NCBI RefSeq assembly: GCF_030232585.1
Contig: NZ_JASPJX010000009.1
Coordinates: 1 to 64,000 of the forward strand
DNA: 64,000 bases
Source of the DNA: Corynebacterium sp. MSK008
GTDB lineage: Bacteria > Actinomycetota > Actinomycetes > Mycobacteriales > Mycobacteriaceae
Direction: 5' to 3'
Part shown: positions 8,969 through 17,058 of the stretch, piece after piece
Layout of the letters: every line of letters starts with the position of its first letter
How positions within the stretch are numbered: the first letter of the stretch is position 1
Position numbers and translations under genes: made by a program
The notes under the pieces: model-generated
What the model saw: the letters and a program-made list of their open reading frames with translations, nothing else
The model's database searches: none
Told to the model about the DNA's origin: nothing

Positions 8969-9634
8969 TTAGAAAAACACCACCTCGTCGCGCTCCAGCC
9001 ACGCCCCCTTGCCACTTTCGGAGTCCCAACAGGTCACCCCAGTTTCCTCCACTGCGCACACGAACGGTCCGTGGTTGACCACTTCGCCGTACTGCACAAC
9101 TTCGGCGGGTTCGCCGCCAGGGGGCCACACGGAGTCGTCGTAAAGCGGAGGCTCAGATTGCTCACGTGGGTAGCCGCCGAGGATCTCCATCATCCATCGC
9201 GGCGTGCCTAGCTCACCAATGCCGAACTTCTCGCTTTCCAGGAAGGACTTCACGCCGCAGTCGAACATCGGCTCGTCCGCCAGGTTCATCATACAGCCGA
9301 TGTTGCCGGACGGGGTGACAAACAGCGCGTTTTGCACATCGCCGATGCTCTTGATCGTCTGGATCGGCCGCGCGTTGTCCGGGACGGGGCCGCCAGCACC
9401 CGGGTACGCCAGCGGTGCGCCCGGGATGCCCTGCCTATCGACGTGCTCCGCCTCCCCCGACGCCACAGCATCAGCCTGTTTCGTCGGCTCCTCAGGCTCC
9501 TGAACTTCCGGCGCGCCAGCCTCTGACGTCTCCACAGTCTCGGTCACCGTGACGTGCTCGGCCTCGGGCGCGCCACTGCAGCCGACAACCAGGAAGGTCG
9601 TGGCCGTGAATGCTGCAATAGCGTTGCGGTTCAT
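8969..9634 (-). CDS. Lipoprotein of unknown function
   Basis: A 221-residue exported protein. The N-terminus MNRNAIAAFTATTFLVVGC has a lipobox (LVVGC) with Cys19, followed by a Glu/Val/Pro-rich linker to about residue 60 and a compact C-terminal region with six cysteines and tryptophans (VTPSGNIGCMMN, FDCGVKSF, PFVCAVEETGVTCWD). The segment SGNIGC...FVCAV...VTCWD resembles small disulfide-stabilised exported domains found in actinobacteria. I recognise no named family. It is a single gene, divergent from the monooxygenase. Confidence 0.7.
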   Translation of the reverse strand: MNRNAIAAFTATTFLVVGCSGAPEAEHVTVTETVETSEAGAPEVQEPEEPTKQADAVASGEAEHVDRQGIPGAPLAYPGAGGPVPDNARPIQTIKSIGDVQNALFVTPSGNIGCMMNLADEPMFDCGVKSFLESEKFGIGELGTPRWMMEILGGYPREQSEPPLYDDSVWPPGGEPAEVVQYGEVVNHGPFVCAVEETGVTCWDSESGKGAWLERDEVVFF

Positions 9635-9801
9635 GCCACCGGAGGCTAAAGCCCAATACTTCGGACCGAATTTGCACAGGCGTAAAAGTTCCTGCCACCC
9701 TTAGCCTCACAAACCCCAAGTAAGCCCTCCCGAGTATGCGCGATTTTGGGCCGTACTAGGGGTCCTTCACTCGGGGTTTGTGGTGCGGCCTGTCTGAGGC
9801 C

Positions 9802-9830
9802 GTGACAATCTACGGACGAGGCACTACCCT
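9802..9830 (+). promoter_or_regulatory. Candidate promoter of the luciferase-like monooxygenase
   Basis: GTGACA (9802-9807) and TACCCT (9825-9830) are 17 bp apart, about 35 bp before the start codon. Upstream, CACAAACCCC (9708-9717) and GGGGTTTGTG (9773-9782) form a 10-bp inverted repeat of unknown meaning. Confidence 0.5.
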
Positions 9831-9865
9831 ACTTGTTGATACGTCACCAAAAGGAGTGTTTAGCA

Positions 9866-10933
9866 ATGAAAGCCTTCGGTTTCTTGAGCTTCGGGCATTA
9901 CGCCTTCGGCGGCCAGCGCGGCCCGTCCGCGGAGAAGGTCGCCAAGATCCACCTGGAGATCGCCCAGGCGGCCGACGAGATCGGCGTGAACAACGCGTCC
10001 TTCCGCGTCCACCACTTCGTGCCGCAGGCATCCGCCCCGATGCCGCTGCTCGGCGCTGTCGCCGCCACCACTAAACACATCGAGGTGGGCACCGGCGTGA
10101 TCGACATGCGCTACGAAAACCCGCTCTACCTCGCCGAAGAGGCCGCATCCCTGTACCAGCTCTCCGGCGGCCGCGTGGCCCTGGGCGTCTCGCGCGGCGC
10201 CCCCGAGGTTGCCGAGCGCGGCTGGGAGGCCTTCGGCTACAAGGGCGAGGCCCCCAACGGCGCGGACGTAGCGCGCGCCCATCTCGAGGCATTCATGGCC
10301 GCGGTGGACGGTAACGGGTTCGCCACCGCAGCACCGCTGGAACGGCAGTACCCCAACATGTTCCAGCCCGGCTCCGCCCTGCCGGTCTTCCCCATGGCAC
10401 CCGAGCTGCGCAAGCACATCTTCTACGGCTCAGGCACCCACACTTCGGCGGAGCAGACCGCCAAGGACGGGCTGAACCTGATGTCTTCCACCCTGGTCTC
10501 CGAGACCACCGCCGAGACCTTGGGCGAGATCCAGGCGGACCAGATCAGCCGCTACCGCGCAGCCTGGAAGGAAGCGGGCCACGACTGGACCCCACGCGTG
10601 TCCGTCTCCCGCTCCATCTTCCCCATCGTCGACGGCGCAGACATGCAGCGCTTCGGCATGCAGGCCTCCGGCTCCGACCAGGTTGGCTTGCTGCCCGACG
10701 TGGGCGCTTCCACCTTCGGCCGCACCTACGCCGCCGAGCCAGACAAATTGATCGAGCAGCTCAAGGCCGACCCGGCCGTCATGGCCGCCGACACGCTACT
10801 GATCACCATCCCCACCGGCATGGGCGTGGACGTCAACGTGAAGATCCTGGAAAACTTCGCCACCCATGTCGCCCCCGCGCTGGGCTGGCAGCCGAACACC
10901 GAGGGCCCGGTCACCGGTTACCCGATCGACTAA
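9866..10933 (+). CDS. Luciferase-like flavin monooxygenase
   Basis: Flavin-dependent oxidoreductase of the bacterial luciferase-like superfamily, 355 residues. The start is ATG at 9866, which has AAAGGAG 10 nt upstream; the frame is open 33 bp further, but without a ribosome site. Family segments are the N-terminal MKAFGFLSFGHY, VGTGVIDMRYENPLYLAEEAASL and LSGGRVALGVSRGAPE. It probably uses reduced FMN on an unknown substrate. It stands alone, so context gives no substrate. F420 dependence is possible in actinobacteria but not shown here. Confidence 0.8.
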   Translation: MKAFGFLSFGHYAFGGQRGPSAEKVAKIHLEIAQAADEIGVNNASFRVHHFVPQASAPMPLLGAVAATTKHIEVGTGVIDMRYENPLYLAEEAASLYQLSGGRVALGVSRGAPEVAERGWEAFGYKGEAPNGADVARAHLEAFMAAVDGNGFATAAPLERQYPNMFQPGSALPVFPMAPELRKHIFYGSGTHTSAEQTAKDGLNLMSSTLVSETTAETLGEIQADQISRYRAAWKEAGHDWTPRVSVSRSIFPIVDGADMQRFGMQASGSDQVGLLPDVGASTFGRTYAAEPDKLIEQLKADPAVMAADTLLITIPTGMGVDVNVKILENFATHVAPALGWQPNTEGPVTGYPID

Positions 10934-11040
10934 GTCTCGGGCCTCGGCGGCATGACTACCATGACGGCCCATAAGGACGATCTCTAGATCTTCCGACGCC
11001 CCCGACCGCCGAAAGCTCTCCTCCAAGGACCTAAACCGTA

Positions 11041-12108
11041 ATGCAGGATCCAAGCGCACCCCTCACGACGCACACCGACTCGACCGGCGAGTTCGTCATC
11101 TACAACACGGAGGACGGACGGACCGAGGTCCAATTACGCCTCATTGATGACTCAGTCTGGATGACCCAGGCCGAAATGTCAGAGCTTTTCGACATCAGCC
11201 GTTCCGGTGTTAGTGAGCACCTTAAATCTATCTTCAACACTGGTGAGCTTAATCGTGATGAGGTTGTTCGGAAATTCCGAAAGGAGCCAGGTCACGCAGG
11301 GTATGGACGCACCCTAGACCATTACAATCTCGACACCATCATGGCCGTCGGATTCCGCGTACGTGGCCCACGCGGCAACCAGTTCCGCACTTGGGCAACT
11401 ACCGTCCTCAAGGAATATCTTGTTAAAGGCTTCGCCCTAAACGACGAGAAGCTGAAAGACCCCCTCGGCACGGATTACTTTGACGAGCTCCTCGCACGCA
11501 TCCGGGATATCCGCTCCAGCGAGGCGCGACTCTACTTGGAGCTGCGCAACATCATTGCCCTGGCCGATGACTACGACGCCAGCAGCAAGACCACTCACCG
11601 CCTTTTCGCGAAGATCCAGGACAAGCTGCACTACGCCATCACAGGCAACACGGCAGCCGAAATCATCGCCACGCGCTGCGATCCGTCTGCTGACAATCTC
11701 GGTCTGACCAGCTGGAAAGGCGAAGTGGTCCGCAAAGGTGACGTGACCACTGCGAAGAACTACCTCACGGATGATGAACTGCGGAGGCTGAATTACCTCG
11801 TGTCTGGTTTCCTGAACTATGCCCAGGACCAAGCCGAACGCCGCAAGGTTGTTCACATGTCGGACTGGCTGACCAAAGCAGACCAGTTCATCGAGTTCAA
11901 CGACTACGAACCTCTGAACGACCACGGTCGCATTTCGCGAAAGGACGCGGACAAGCTCGCCGAGGACCGCTACGGTCTCTATGACCAGGGGCGCAAAGAA
12001 ATCGAGTTCCGCGAAGCAGACCGCAACCTCGTCGAGGCACTTCAAGAAGCGGATCGGAAACTGATCTCCCAAAGAAAACGTCTCCAACCCCGCAGAAAGT
12101 CTGACTGA
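11041..12108 (+). CDS. RhuM-family protein (virulence RhuM / Fic-associated type)
   Basis: A 355-residue protein of the RhuM family (first described from a Salmonella pathogenicity island). An N-terminal DNA-binding-like helix-turn-helix (about 40-75) reads MTQAEMSELFDISRSGVSEHL, followed by the family core HYNLDTIMAVGFRVRGPRGNQFRTWAT and the C-terminal LSGFLNYAQDQA-like region (here VSGFLNYAQDQ). The molecular function is not established. It sits between a housekeeping gene and the 3' end of tmRNA, a classic integration spot, and looks less G+C-rich than its neighbours, so horizontal gain is likely. Ribosome site AAGGA is 11 nt upstream. Confidence 0.85.
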   Translation: MQDPSAPLTTHTDSTGEFVIYNTEDGRTEVQLRLIDDSVWMTQAEMSELFDISRSGVSEHLKSIFNTGELNRDEVVRKFRKEPGHAGYGRTLDHYNLDTIMAVGFRVRGPRGNQFRTWATTVLKEYLVKGFALNDEKLKDPLGTDYFDELLARIRDIRSSEARLYLELRNIIALADDYDASSKTTHRLFAKIQDKLHYAITGNTAAEIIATRCDPSADNLGLTSWKGEVVRKGDVTTAKNYLTDDELRRLNYLVSGFLNYAQDQAERRKVVHMSDWLTKADQFIEFNDYEPLNDHGRISRKDADKLAEDRYGLYDQGRKEIEFREADRNLVEALQEADRKLISQRKRLQPRRKSD

Positions 12109-12121
12109 GCCACGAAACGGA

Positions 12122-12156
12122 AAAGCGGACGTTCTACCTAGTAAAACGTCCGCTTT
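12122..12156. terminator. Bidirectional terminator between rhuM and tmRNA
   Basis: AAAGCGGACGTT (12122-12133) pairs perfectly with AACGTCCGCTTT (12145-12156), a 12-bp stem with an 11-nt loop. It sits at the 3' ends of both the RhuM gene and the tmRNA gene. Confidence 0.85.
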
Positions 12157-12157
12157 C

Positions 12158-12548
12158 GGTGGAGCCGCCGGGAATTGAACCCGGGTCCTTCATCACCGCG
12201 CCAGGGCTTCTCCGTGCGCAGTTCGCACGTTGTCTCTCATCGACCCTCCGGATCAGGCGAACATGTCCGGATGACGGGCCCAGTCAGTGAAAGGTGTCCC
12301 TTCCAAGGCCCCACTGACAGAGCCGGAAGGCAAGTCCCCTAAGTCGACGCCAGGTACCGGGTCGGGGACATCCCCGGCCTGACGGACACGCAGGTCGCTG
12401 GACCTTTCTAATTAGGCAGCGAGGGCGTAGTCACGCTGAGAGTTCTTCTCTGCGTTTATTAGTTACAGCGACGCTTACGGTGGTCTCCTGTCTGCACCGG
12501 CACGCTTCCCCTGGCTAAGTAGATGAAGTCGAAACCAGAATCGACCCC
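12158..12548 (-). ncRNA. ssrA: tmRNA
   Basis: Transfer-messenger RNA that, with SmpB, frees stalled ribosomes and tags the unfinished protein. On the minus strand the 5' end reads GGGGTCGATTCTGGTTTCGAC and the 3' end carries the T arm GGGTTCAATTCCCG followed by CGGCTCC-ACC. The 7-bp acceptor stem forms with two G-U wobbles. The tag frame (12412-12453) encodes AEKNSQRDYALAA then TAA, very close to known corynebacterial tags. Only CC of the 3' CCA is encoded, so the terminal A is probably added afterwards. Exact ends are by eye. Confidence 0.95.
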
Positions 12549-12613
12549 TTCAACTACGAAGAAACGTAGGAGACAAAACTTTACCGCATTGGCCCCAAGA
12601 TGTACAAGAGGCT

Positions 12614-13264
12614 TTACGACGTAAACGCTGGACGCACCCGGAGGAACTCCACGACGGCATCCGGGCCGGCGTTGACGGCGAGGCGCGCCGCCTTGGCCAC
12701 CTCGTTGGCTGCCATCTTCGGCCTGCCGTTGTCGCCGGCGAGCATGTCCGTGTCGGTGCGGCCCGGGTGCAGGGAGGTCACGCGCACCTTGCCGGCTTCC
12801 TCTTGCGCCAGGGACTCCGTGAATCCGCGGAGGGCGAACTTGGACGCGCAATAGGCGGAATTTTCGGCGATGCCGTGGAATCCTGCGCCGGAGTTGATGG
12901 TGATGATGAGGCCGGAGGAGCGTCGCAAGGCAGGAAGCAACGCGCGGGTGAGCGTGACGGGGGCGAAGAGGTTGACCTCCATCATCTCGCGCCAGGTGTC
13001 GTCGGTGAGCTCCTCCAGCGGGCCATGGTCCATCACGCCGGCGGCGAGCACGAGGACGTCCAGCTCCTCGATATTGGAGGCCGCTTCCAGGATGGCGTCA
13101 GTATCGGTGAGGTCCGCCTCGAACGGCTCGGCGCTGGGCAGCGCCGCGACGATGTCGGAGGCGTCCTTCGACGCGCCCGCGTAAATGTGGTGGTCCTTGC
13201 CCAGGTCCTCGGCGATGGCGCGGCCGATGCCGCGGGATGCTCCAGTAATCAGTGCCTTCTTCAT
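12614..13264 (-). CDS. Short-chain dehydrogenase/reductase
   Basis: NAD(P)-dependent oxidoreductase of 216 residues from ATG at 13264 (a GTG two codons earlier is an alternative). The Rossmann glycine motif TGASRGIG is near residue 7, the NAG-like motif appears as LAAGV, and the catalytic triad region has Ser in INSGAG and YCASK with the active Tyr and Lys. The short length is at the lower end for classical SDRs. It lies between tmRNA and smpB, but nothing ties it to ribosome rescue. Substrate unknown. Confidence 0.85.
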   Translation of the reverse strand: MKKALITGASRGIGRAIAEDLGKDHHIYAGASKDASDIVAALPSAEPFEADLTDTDAILEAASNIEELDVLVLAAGVMDHGPLEELTDDTWREMMEVNLFAPVTLTRALLPALRRSSGLIITINSGAGFHGIAENSAYCASKFALRGFTESLAQEEAGKVRVTSLHPGRTDTDMLAGDNGRPKMAANEVAKAARLAVNAGPDAVVEFLRVRPAFTS

Positions 13265-13291
13265 AGGCACCCACCGTAGCGAATCCGAAGC

Positions 13292-13789
13292 TTAAGCCTT
13301 GATGCCCTTGAGCTTGCGGCCCAGATCGCGGGTGATCTCGCGGTCCTCGGTGCGGCGCTTGATGTCGCGGCGCTTGTCGTAGTCCTGCTTGCCCTGGGCA
13401 AGGCCCAGCTCGACCTTCGCGCGGCCGTCCTTGAGGTAGAGCGACAGCGGGATCAGGGTGCGGTTGCCGTCGCGGACCTTGCCTTCGAGCGAGTCGATCT
13501 CGCGGCGGTGCAAAAGCAGCTTGCGGGTGCGGCGCGGCGGGTGGTTGGTCCAGTGGCCGCGGGAGTACTCCGGGATGTGCATGTTGCGCAGCCAGACCTC
13601 GCCGTTGTCGATGGTGGCGAACGCCTCCACCAGCGACACCTTGCCCTCGCGCAGCGCCTTGATCTCGGTGCCCTGCAGCACCAGCCCGCACTCCCAGGTG
13701 TCCAAGATGTGGTAGTCATGGCGAGCTTTCCGGTTGGTGGCAAGCACACCGGTGTTGGAAAGCTTCTGCTTCTTGTTCTTCTTGGACAT
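13292..13789 (-). CDS. smpB: SsrA-binding protein SmpB
   Basis: RNA-binding partner of tmRNA that places it in the ribosomal A site during rescue of stalled ribosomes. The 165-residue frame from ATG at 13789 begins MSKKNKKQKLSNTGVLATNRKARHDY, has the OB-fold segment LVLQGTEIKALREGKVSL and NMHIPEYSRG, and ends with the basic tail (DKRRDIKRRTEDREITRDL) that enters the mRNA channel. The upstream open frame beyond this ATG is an artefact of G+C-rich DNA. It follows ftsX by 16 bp and lies about 0.75 kb from the tmRNA gene. Confidence 0.97.
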   Translation of the reverse strand: MSKKNKKQKLSNTGVLATNRKARHDYHILDTWECGLVLQGTEIKALREGKVSLVEAFATIDNGEVWLRNMHIPEYSRGHWTNHPPRRTRKLLLHRREIDSLEGKVRDGNRTLIPLSLYLKDGRAKVELGLAQGKQDYDKRRDIKRRTEDREITRDLGRKLKGIKA

Positions 13790-13805
13790 AAGGCAGATGA
13801 GTCTA

Positions 13806-14708
13806 CTACTTGCGCACGTAAGAGCGAAGCGCCACCTGCGCGGCCAGCCCACCGAGCACCATGGCGACGATGCCGACCAGCGGCATGACCGCCCACACGG
13901 TGCTGTCCGGCACGCGTGCGATGAGCTGGTTGGCGTAGAGGTCGCCCAGCAGCGGGTCCACGATGAGCTGCTTGCCGGCCCACACGCCGACGGTGGCCAG
14001 CACCGCGCCGATGAGCACGGACAGCACCGCCTCCAGAACGAACGGTGCTTGGGTGAACCAGCGCGAGGCACCCACCATGCGCATGATGCCGATCTGCTCG
14101 CGGCGGTTGTACGCCGCCAGCTGCACCATGTTGGAGATCAAGAACACCGCGGCCAGCGCCTGCGCCGCCGCCACGGCGAACGCCACGTTGCGGAATGTGT
14201 TCAGCGTCCCGGCCGCCGAGCGCACCGTGTCTGCCTGGTCGGAGATCACCTCCACTTGCTCCATGTCGCGGATTGTGTCCAGCGGCGAGGTGTCCGTCGG
14301 GTCCGCCAGGCGCACGTGCAACGCGGCCGGCAGTGCGTCTGGGGCGGTCTCGCGCACCAGCTCCGGCTCGGATTCCTGGAACAGTTCCTTGAAGCGCTCG
14401 TAGGACTGCTCGCGGGAGCGGAAGGTCACCTGCTCCACGCGGTCGTCGGCCTGCAGGGTGTCGCGCACCTGCTTGCAGCGGTCCGTAGAGCAATCCTGGT
14501 CGTTTGCGGAGATGTCCTCGTCCAGCTCCACCATCACCTCGACGCGGTCTAAGTACAGGTCCTTCGTCTGCGTGGTGGCCTTGGAAATCAGCACGCCGGT
14601 GCCCACCAGCACCAGCGACAGCGCAGTGGTGATGATCAGCGCGATGGTCATAGTGAGGTTGCGGCCCAGGCCTTTGACACCCTCACGGAAAATAAACTCC
14701 CAGTTCAC
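13806..14708 (-). CDS. ftsX: Cell division protein FtsX
   Basis: Membrane subunit of the FtsEX complex, which couples division to activation of peptidoglycan hydrolases. It has 300 residues from GTG at 14708 (GAGGAGG 5 nt upstream). The first membrane segment is at about 22-45 (LTMTIALIITTALSLVLVGTG), then an extracellular domain with two Cys (QDCSTDRCKQV), then three C-terminal membrane helices. The NRREQIGIMRMVGAS segment is a typical FtsX cytoplasmic loop. Its start lies 2 bp after the ftsE stop. Confidence 0.96.
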   Translation of the reverse strand: MNWEFIFREGVKGLGRNLTMTIALIITTALSLVLVGTGVLISKATTQTKDLYLDRVEVMVELDEDISANDQDCSTDRCKQVRDTLQADDRVEQVTFRSREQSYERFKELFQESEPELVRETAPDALPAALHVRLADPTDTSPLDTIRDMEQVEVISDQADTVRSAAGTLNTFRNVAFAVAAAQALAAVFLISNMVQLAAYNRREQIGIMRMVGASRWFTQAPFVLEAVLSVLIGAVLATVGVWAGKQLIVDPLLGDLYANQLIARVPDSTVWAVMPLVGIVAMVLGGLAAQVALRSYVRK

Positions 14709-14710
14709 GG

Positions 14711-15403
14711 CTACCTCCTCACGTCCCCGTACACGCCGTTGTCCTCGTCGCGCACGATCTTGCCCAGCTGCAGCTCCACCACGCGTTTGCGCATCTCGTC
14801 CACCGCTCGCGCGTTGTGCGTGGACATGACCACAGTGGTGCCCATGCGGTTAATGCGTGCGAGCAGGGCCATGATTTCGTCGGCGGTGCCGGGGTCGAGG
14901 TTGCCCGTTGGTTCGTCGCAAAGCATGAGCTTTGGCTTATCGACGAAAGCTCTCGCAATAGCCACGCGCTGCTGCTCACCACCGGACAGCTCCCGCGGCA
15001 TGCGGTTCGCCTTGGCGCCGAGGCCGACCAGCTCGAGGGCGTCGGGGACGAGTTTGGTGATGCGGTTTTTCGGCTTGCCAATGACCTCGAGCGCGAACGC
15101 GACGTTGTCGTAGACGCTCAAGTTCGGCAGCAGGCGGAAGTCCTGGAACACGTAGCCGATGGACTGGCGCAGCTTGTTCACTTGCTTGCCGCCCAGGGCG
15201 TTGACGTGGAAGTCGTTGAAGAAGATGTCGCCCGAAGAGACGTTTTCCTCGCGGATTAAAAGCTGCAGGAAGGTGGACTTGCCGGAGCCGGACGCGCCGA
15301 TGAGGAACACGAACTCGCCGTCGGGGATGTCGAGCGTGACATCGTCGAGCGCGGGGCGCGTCGACGTCGGGTACGCCTTGGTCACATGGTCGAATCGGAT
15401 CAC
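14711..15403 (-). CDS. ftsE: Cell division ATP-binding protein FtsE
   Basis: Cytoplasmic ATPase of FtsEX, 230 residues. I chose GTG at 15403 ([12 protein letters not shown]) because this is the conserved FtsE N-terminus; the open frame extends 87 bp further without family resemblance. Walker [10 protein letters not shown] is at 36-44, the signature LSGGEQQR and Walker [14 protein letters not shown] are intact. In most actinobacteria ftsE directly follows prfB, but here prfB is about 12 kb away. Confidence 0.96.
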   Translation of the reverse strand: MIRFDHVTKAYPTSTRPALDDVTLDIPDGEFVFLIGASGSGKSTFLQLLIREENVSSGDIFFNDFHVNALGGKQVNKLRQSIGYVFQDFRLLPNLSVYDNVAFALEVIGKPKNRITKLVPDALELVGLGAKANRMPRELSGGEQQRVAIARAFVDKPKLMLCDEPTGNLDPGTADEIMALLARINRMGTTVVMSTHNARAVDEMRKRVVELQLGKIVRDEDNGVYGDVRR

Positions 15404-15571
15404 GTGACACACCTTACCTGTTACTGATGTGACTGTAGTGAATGTTGGCGGCGGGCCGGCAGACGGGGACGCGCGCGCCCCAGGACACATCGCGGCGGAA
15501 TCTGTCAGTCAGGCCCCATCGCCCCAGGTCGGTGCAAGAGCCTGACGTAATCTGTCAGGAACCGGCCCCAT

Positions 15572-15607
15572 GGGAAAACCCACCTGCAAAAACAGGTGGG
15601 ATTTCCC
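15572..15607 (-). terminator. Hairpin terminator after the aldehyde dehydrogenase operon
   Basis: CCCACCTG (15579-15586) pairs with CAGGTGGG (15593-15600), extended by GGGAAA/TTTCCC. It sits 20 bp past the aldehyde dehydrogenase stop. Just before it, CCTGAC-N7-GTCAGG (15541-15559) forms a second small inverted repeat. Confidence 0.75.
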
Positions 15608-15627
15608 GGCGCCGATAAGGCAGTGTC

Positions 15628-17001
15628 TTAGTCGTTGACGTAGAGGTACTGCTTGTTCACAAACTCGTCGAGCGCGAACACGGACAGCTCGCGGCCGAAG
15701 CCGGAGCGCTTCACGCCGCCGAACGGCAGGACTGCGGAGAAGTACTGGCCGAGATTGACGTGGATCATGCCGGTGTCGATCTGGTCCGCAACCTTGATGG
15801 CGCGCTCGGTATCGTCGGAGAAGACCGCGCCGCCGAGGCCCTGGTAAGAGTTGTTTGCCAGCTCGACGGCCTCTTCCTCGGAAGATACCTTGTAAATCTC
15901 GGCAACCGGGCCGAAGAACTCCTCGTAGTACTCGTCGGAGCCGACCGGAAGATCGGTCAGCACCGCCGGGGAGTAGTAGGCCGAGTTGTCCTCCAACACA
16001 CCGCCAGTGCGCAGCTTCGCACCCTTCTCCACAGCTCGCTTGACCTGGTCATCCAGCAGCTCTGCCGCGCGACGGGAGGACATCGGGTAGTACTCATTCT
16101 CGCCCGGGTTGGACGGATCGCCCTTCTTAAAGGAATCGGCGATGGCCACCATCTCGTCAACAAACTCGTCGTAGATGTCGTCCATCACGATGATGCGCTT
16201 GTTGGAGGTGCACACCTGGCCTGCGTTCTGCACGCGCTTTGCCCAAGCGTCCTGCGCCGCGGTCTTGATGTCCGAGGAGTCCAGGATGACGTACGGGTCG
16301 GTGCCTCCGAGCTCGAGGACAACCTTCTTGAGGTTCTTGCCGGCGGTCTCCGCCACCTTCGCACCGGCGCGCTCGGAGCCGGTGAGGGAAACACCCTGCA
16401 CGCGCGGGTCGGCGATGATGGTCTCGATCTGCTCGTGGGTGGCGTAGACGTTAATGAACACGCCGTCCGGCAAGCCCGCCTCCTTGAGGATCTCCTCAAA
16501 GGCCGCACCGGACTTCGGGGTGATCTCGGCGTGCTTCAAGATGATGCAGTTGCCGTTCATCAGGTTCGGGCCCGCGAAGCGAGCAACCTGGTAGATCGGG
16601 AAGTTCCACGGCATGATGCCGAGCAGCGTGCCCAGCGGCAGGCGGCGCACAACAGCCTTGCCACCCGGGACGTCGACCTTCTTGTCGGCCGAGTGCTCAG
16701 CAGCGTTGTCTGCGTAGAACTGCAGGATGTCGCCGGAAAAGTCGGCCTCCCACTCACCTTCCGGCACAGACTTACCCATCTCCGAGGCCATGATCTGCGC
16801 CAGCTCGTTCGAGCGCTCCTTGAGCAGCTGCGCCGCCTTGCCCACGATCTCAGCGCGCTCCTCGTAGGACGTCTTGCGCCAGGTCTTGAACGCTTCTGCG
16901 GAGCGTTCCAGGATGTCCTGGATTTCCTGGTCAGTGGCAAAGTCGAAGGTTTCAATGACCTCGTTGGTTGCAGGGTTTTGCACGCGGTACTGGTTAGACA
17001 T
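15628..17001 (-). CDS. NAD(P)-dependent aldehyde dehydrogenase, succinate-semialdehyde dehydrogenase-like
   Basis: Oxidises an aldehyde to the acid. 457 residues from ATG at 17001, which has AAAGGA 5 nt upstream; the longer frame to 17037 lacks one. The general-base Glu230 is in ELGGTDP and the nucleophile Cys264 in NAGQVCTSNKR, so it should be active. PWNFPIYQ (131-138) is the usual cofactor-site segment. It resembles succinate-semialdehyde dehydrogenases most, but the substrate is open. It is the third gene of an operon with two DUF2236 oxygenases, suggesting that it oxidises an aldehyde they produce. Confidence 0.88.
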   Translation of the reverse strand: MSNQYRVQNPATNEVIETFDFATDQEIQDILERSAEAFKTWRKTSYEERAEIVGKAAQLLKERSNELAQIMASEMGKSVPEGEWEADFSGDILQFYADNAAEHSADKKVDVPGGKAVVRRLPLGTLLGIMPWNFPIYQVARFAGPNLMNGNCIILKHAEITPKSGAAFEEILKEAGLPDGVFINVYATHEQIETIIADPRVQGVSLTGSERAGAKVAETAGKNLKKVVLELGGTDPYVILDSSDIKTAAQDAWAKRVQNAGQVCTSNKRIIVMDDIYDEFVDEMVAIADSFKKGDPSNPGENEYYPMSSRRAAELLDDQVKRAVEKGAKLRTGGVLEDNSAYYSPAVLTDLPVGSDEYYEEFFGPVAEIYKVSSEEEAVELANNSYQGLGGAVFSDDTERAIKVADQIDTGMIHVNLGQYFSAVLPFGGVKRSGFGRELSVFALDEFVNKQYLYVND

Positions 17002-17058
17002 GATGGTCCTTTCTGGAATGTTGTTTCTGTTTTTCACCGACGTTTGTGAACTCTATCA

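Noticed and set aside
10934..12160. Direct att repeats around the RhuM gene
   Set aside because: I compared the tmRNA 3' end with the sequence before the gene and found no convincing duplicate.
12459..12851. Minus-strand frame of 130 codons overlapping tmRNA
   Set aside because: It runs through the tmRNA 5' half and the end of the SDR gene in another frame; the RNA gene explains the sequence.
13790..14071. N-terminal extension of smpB
   Set aside because: The open frame continues upstream of ATG 13789 only because ftsX DNA is G+C-rich; SmpB proteins begin near this ATG.
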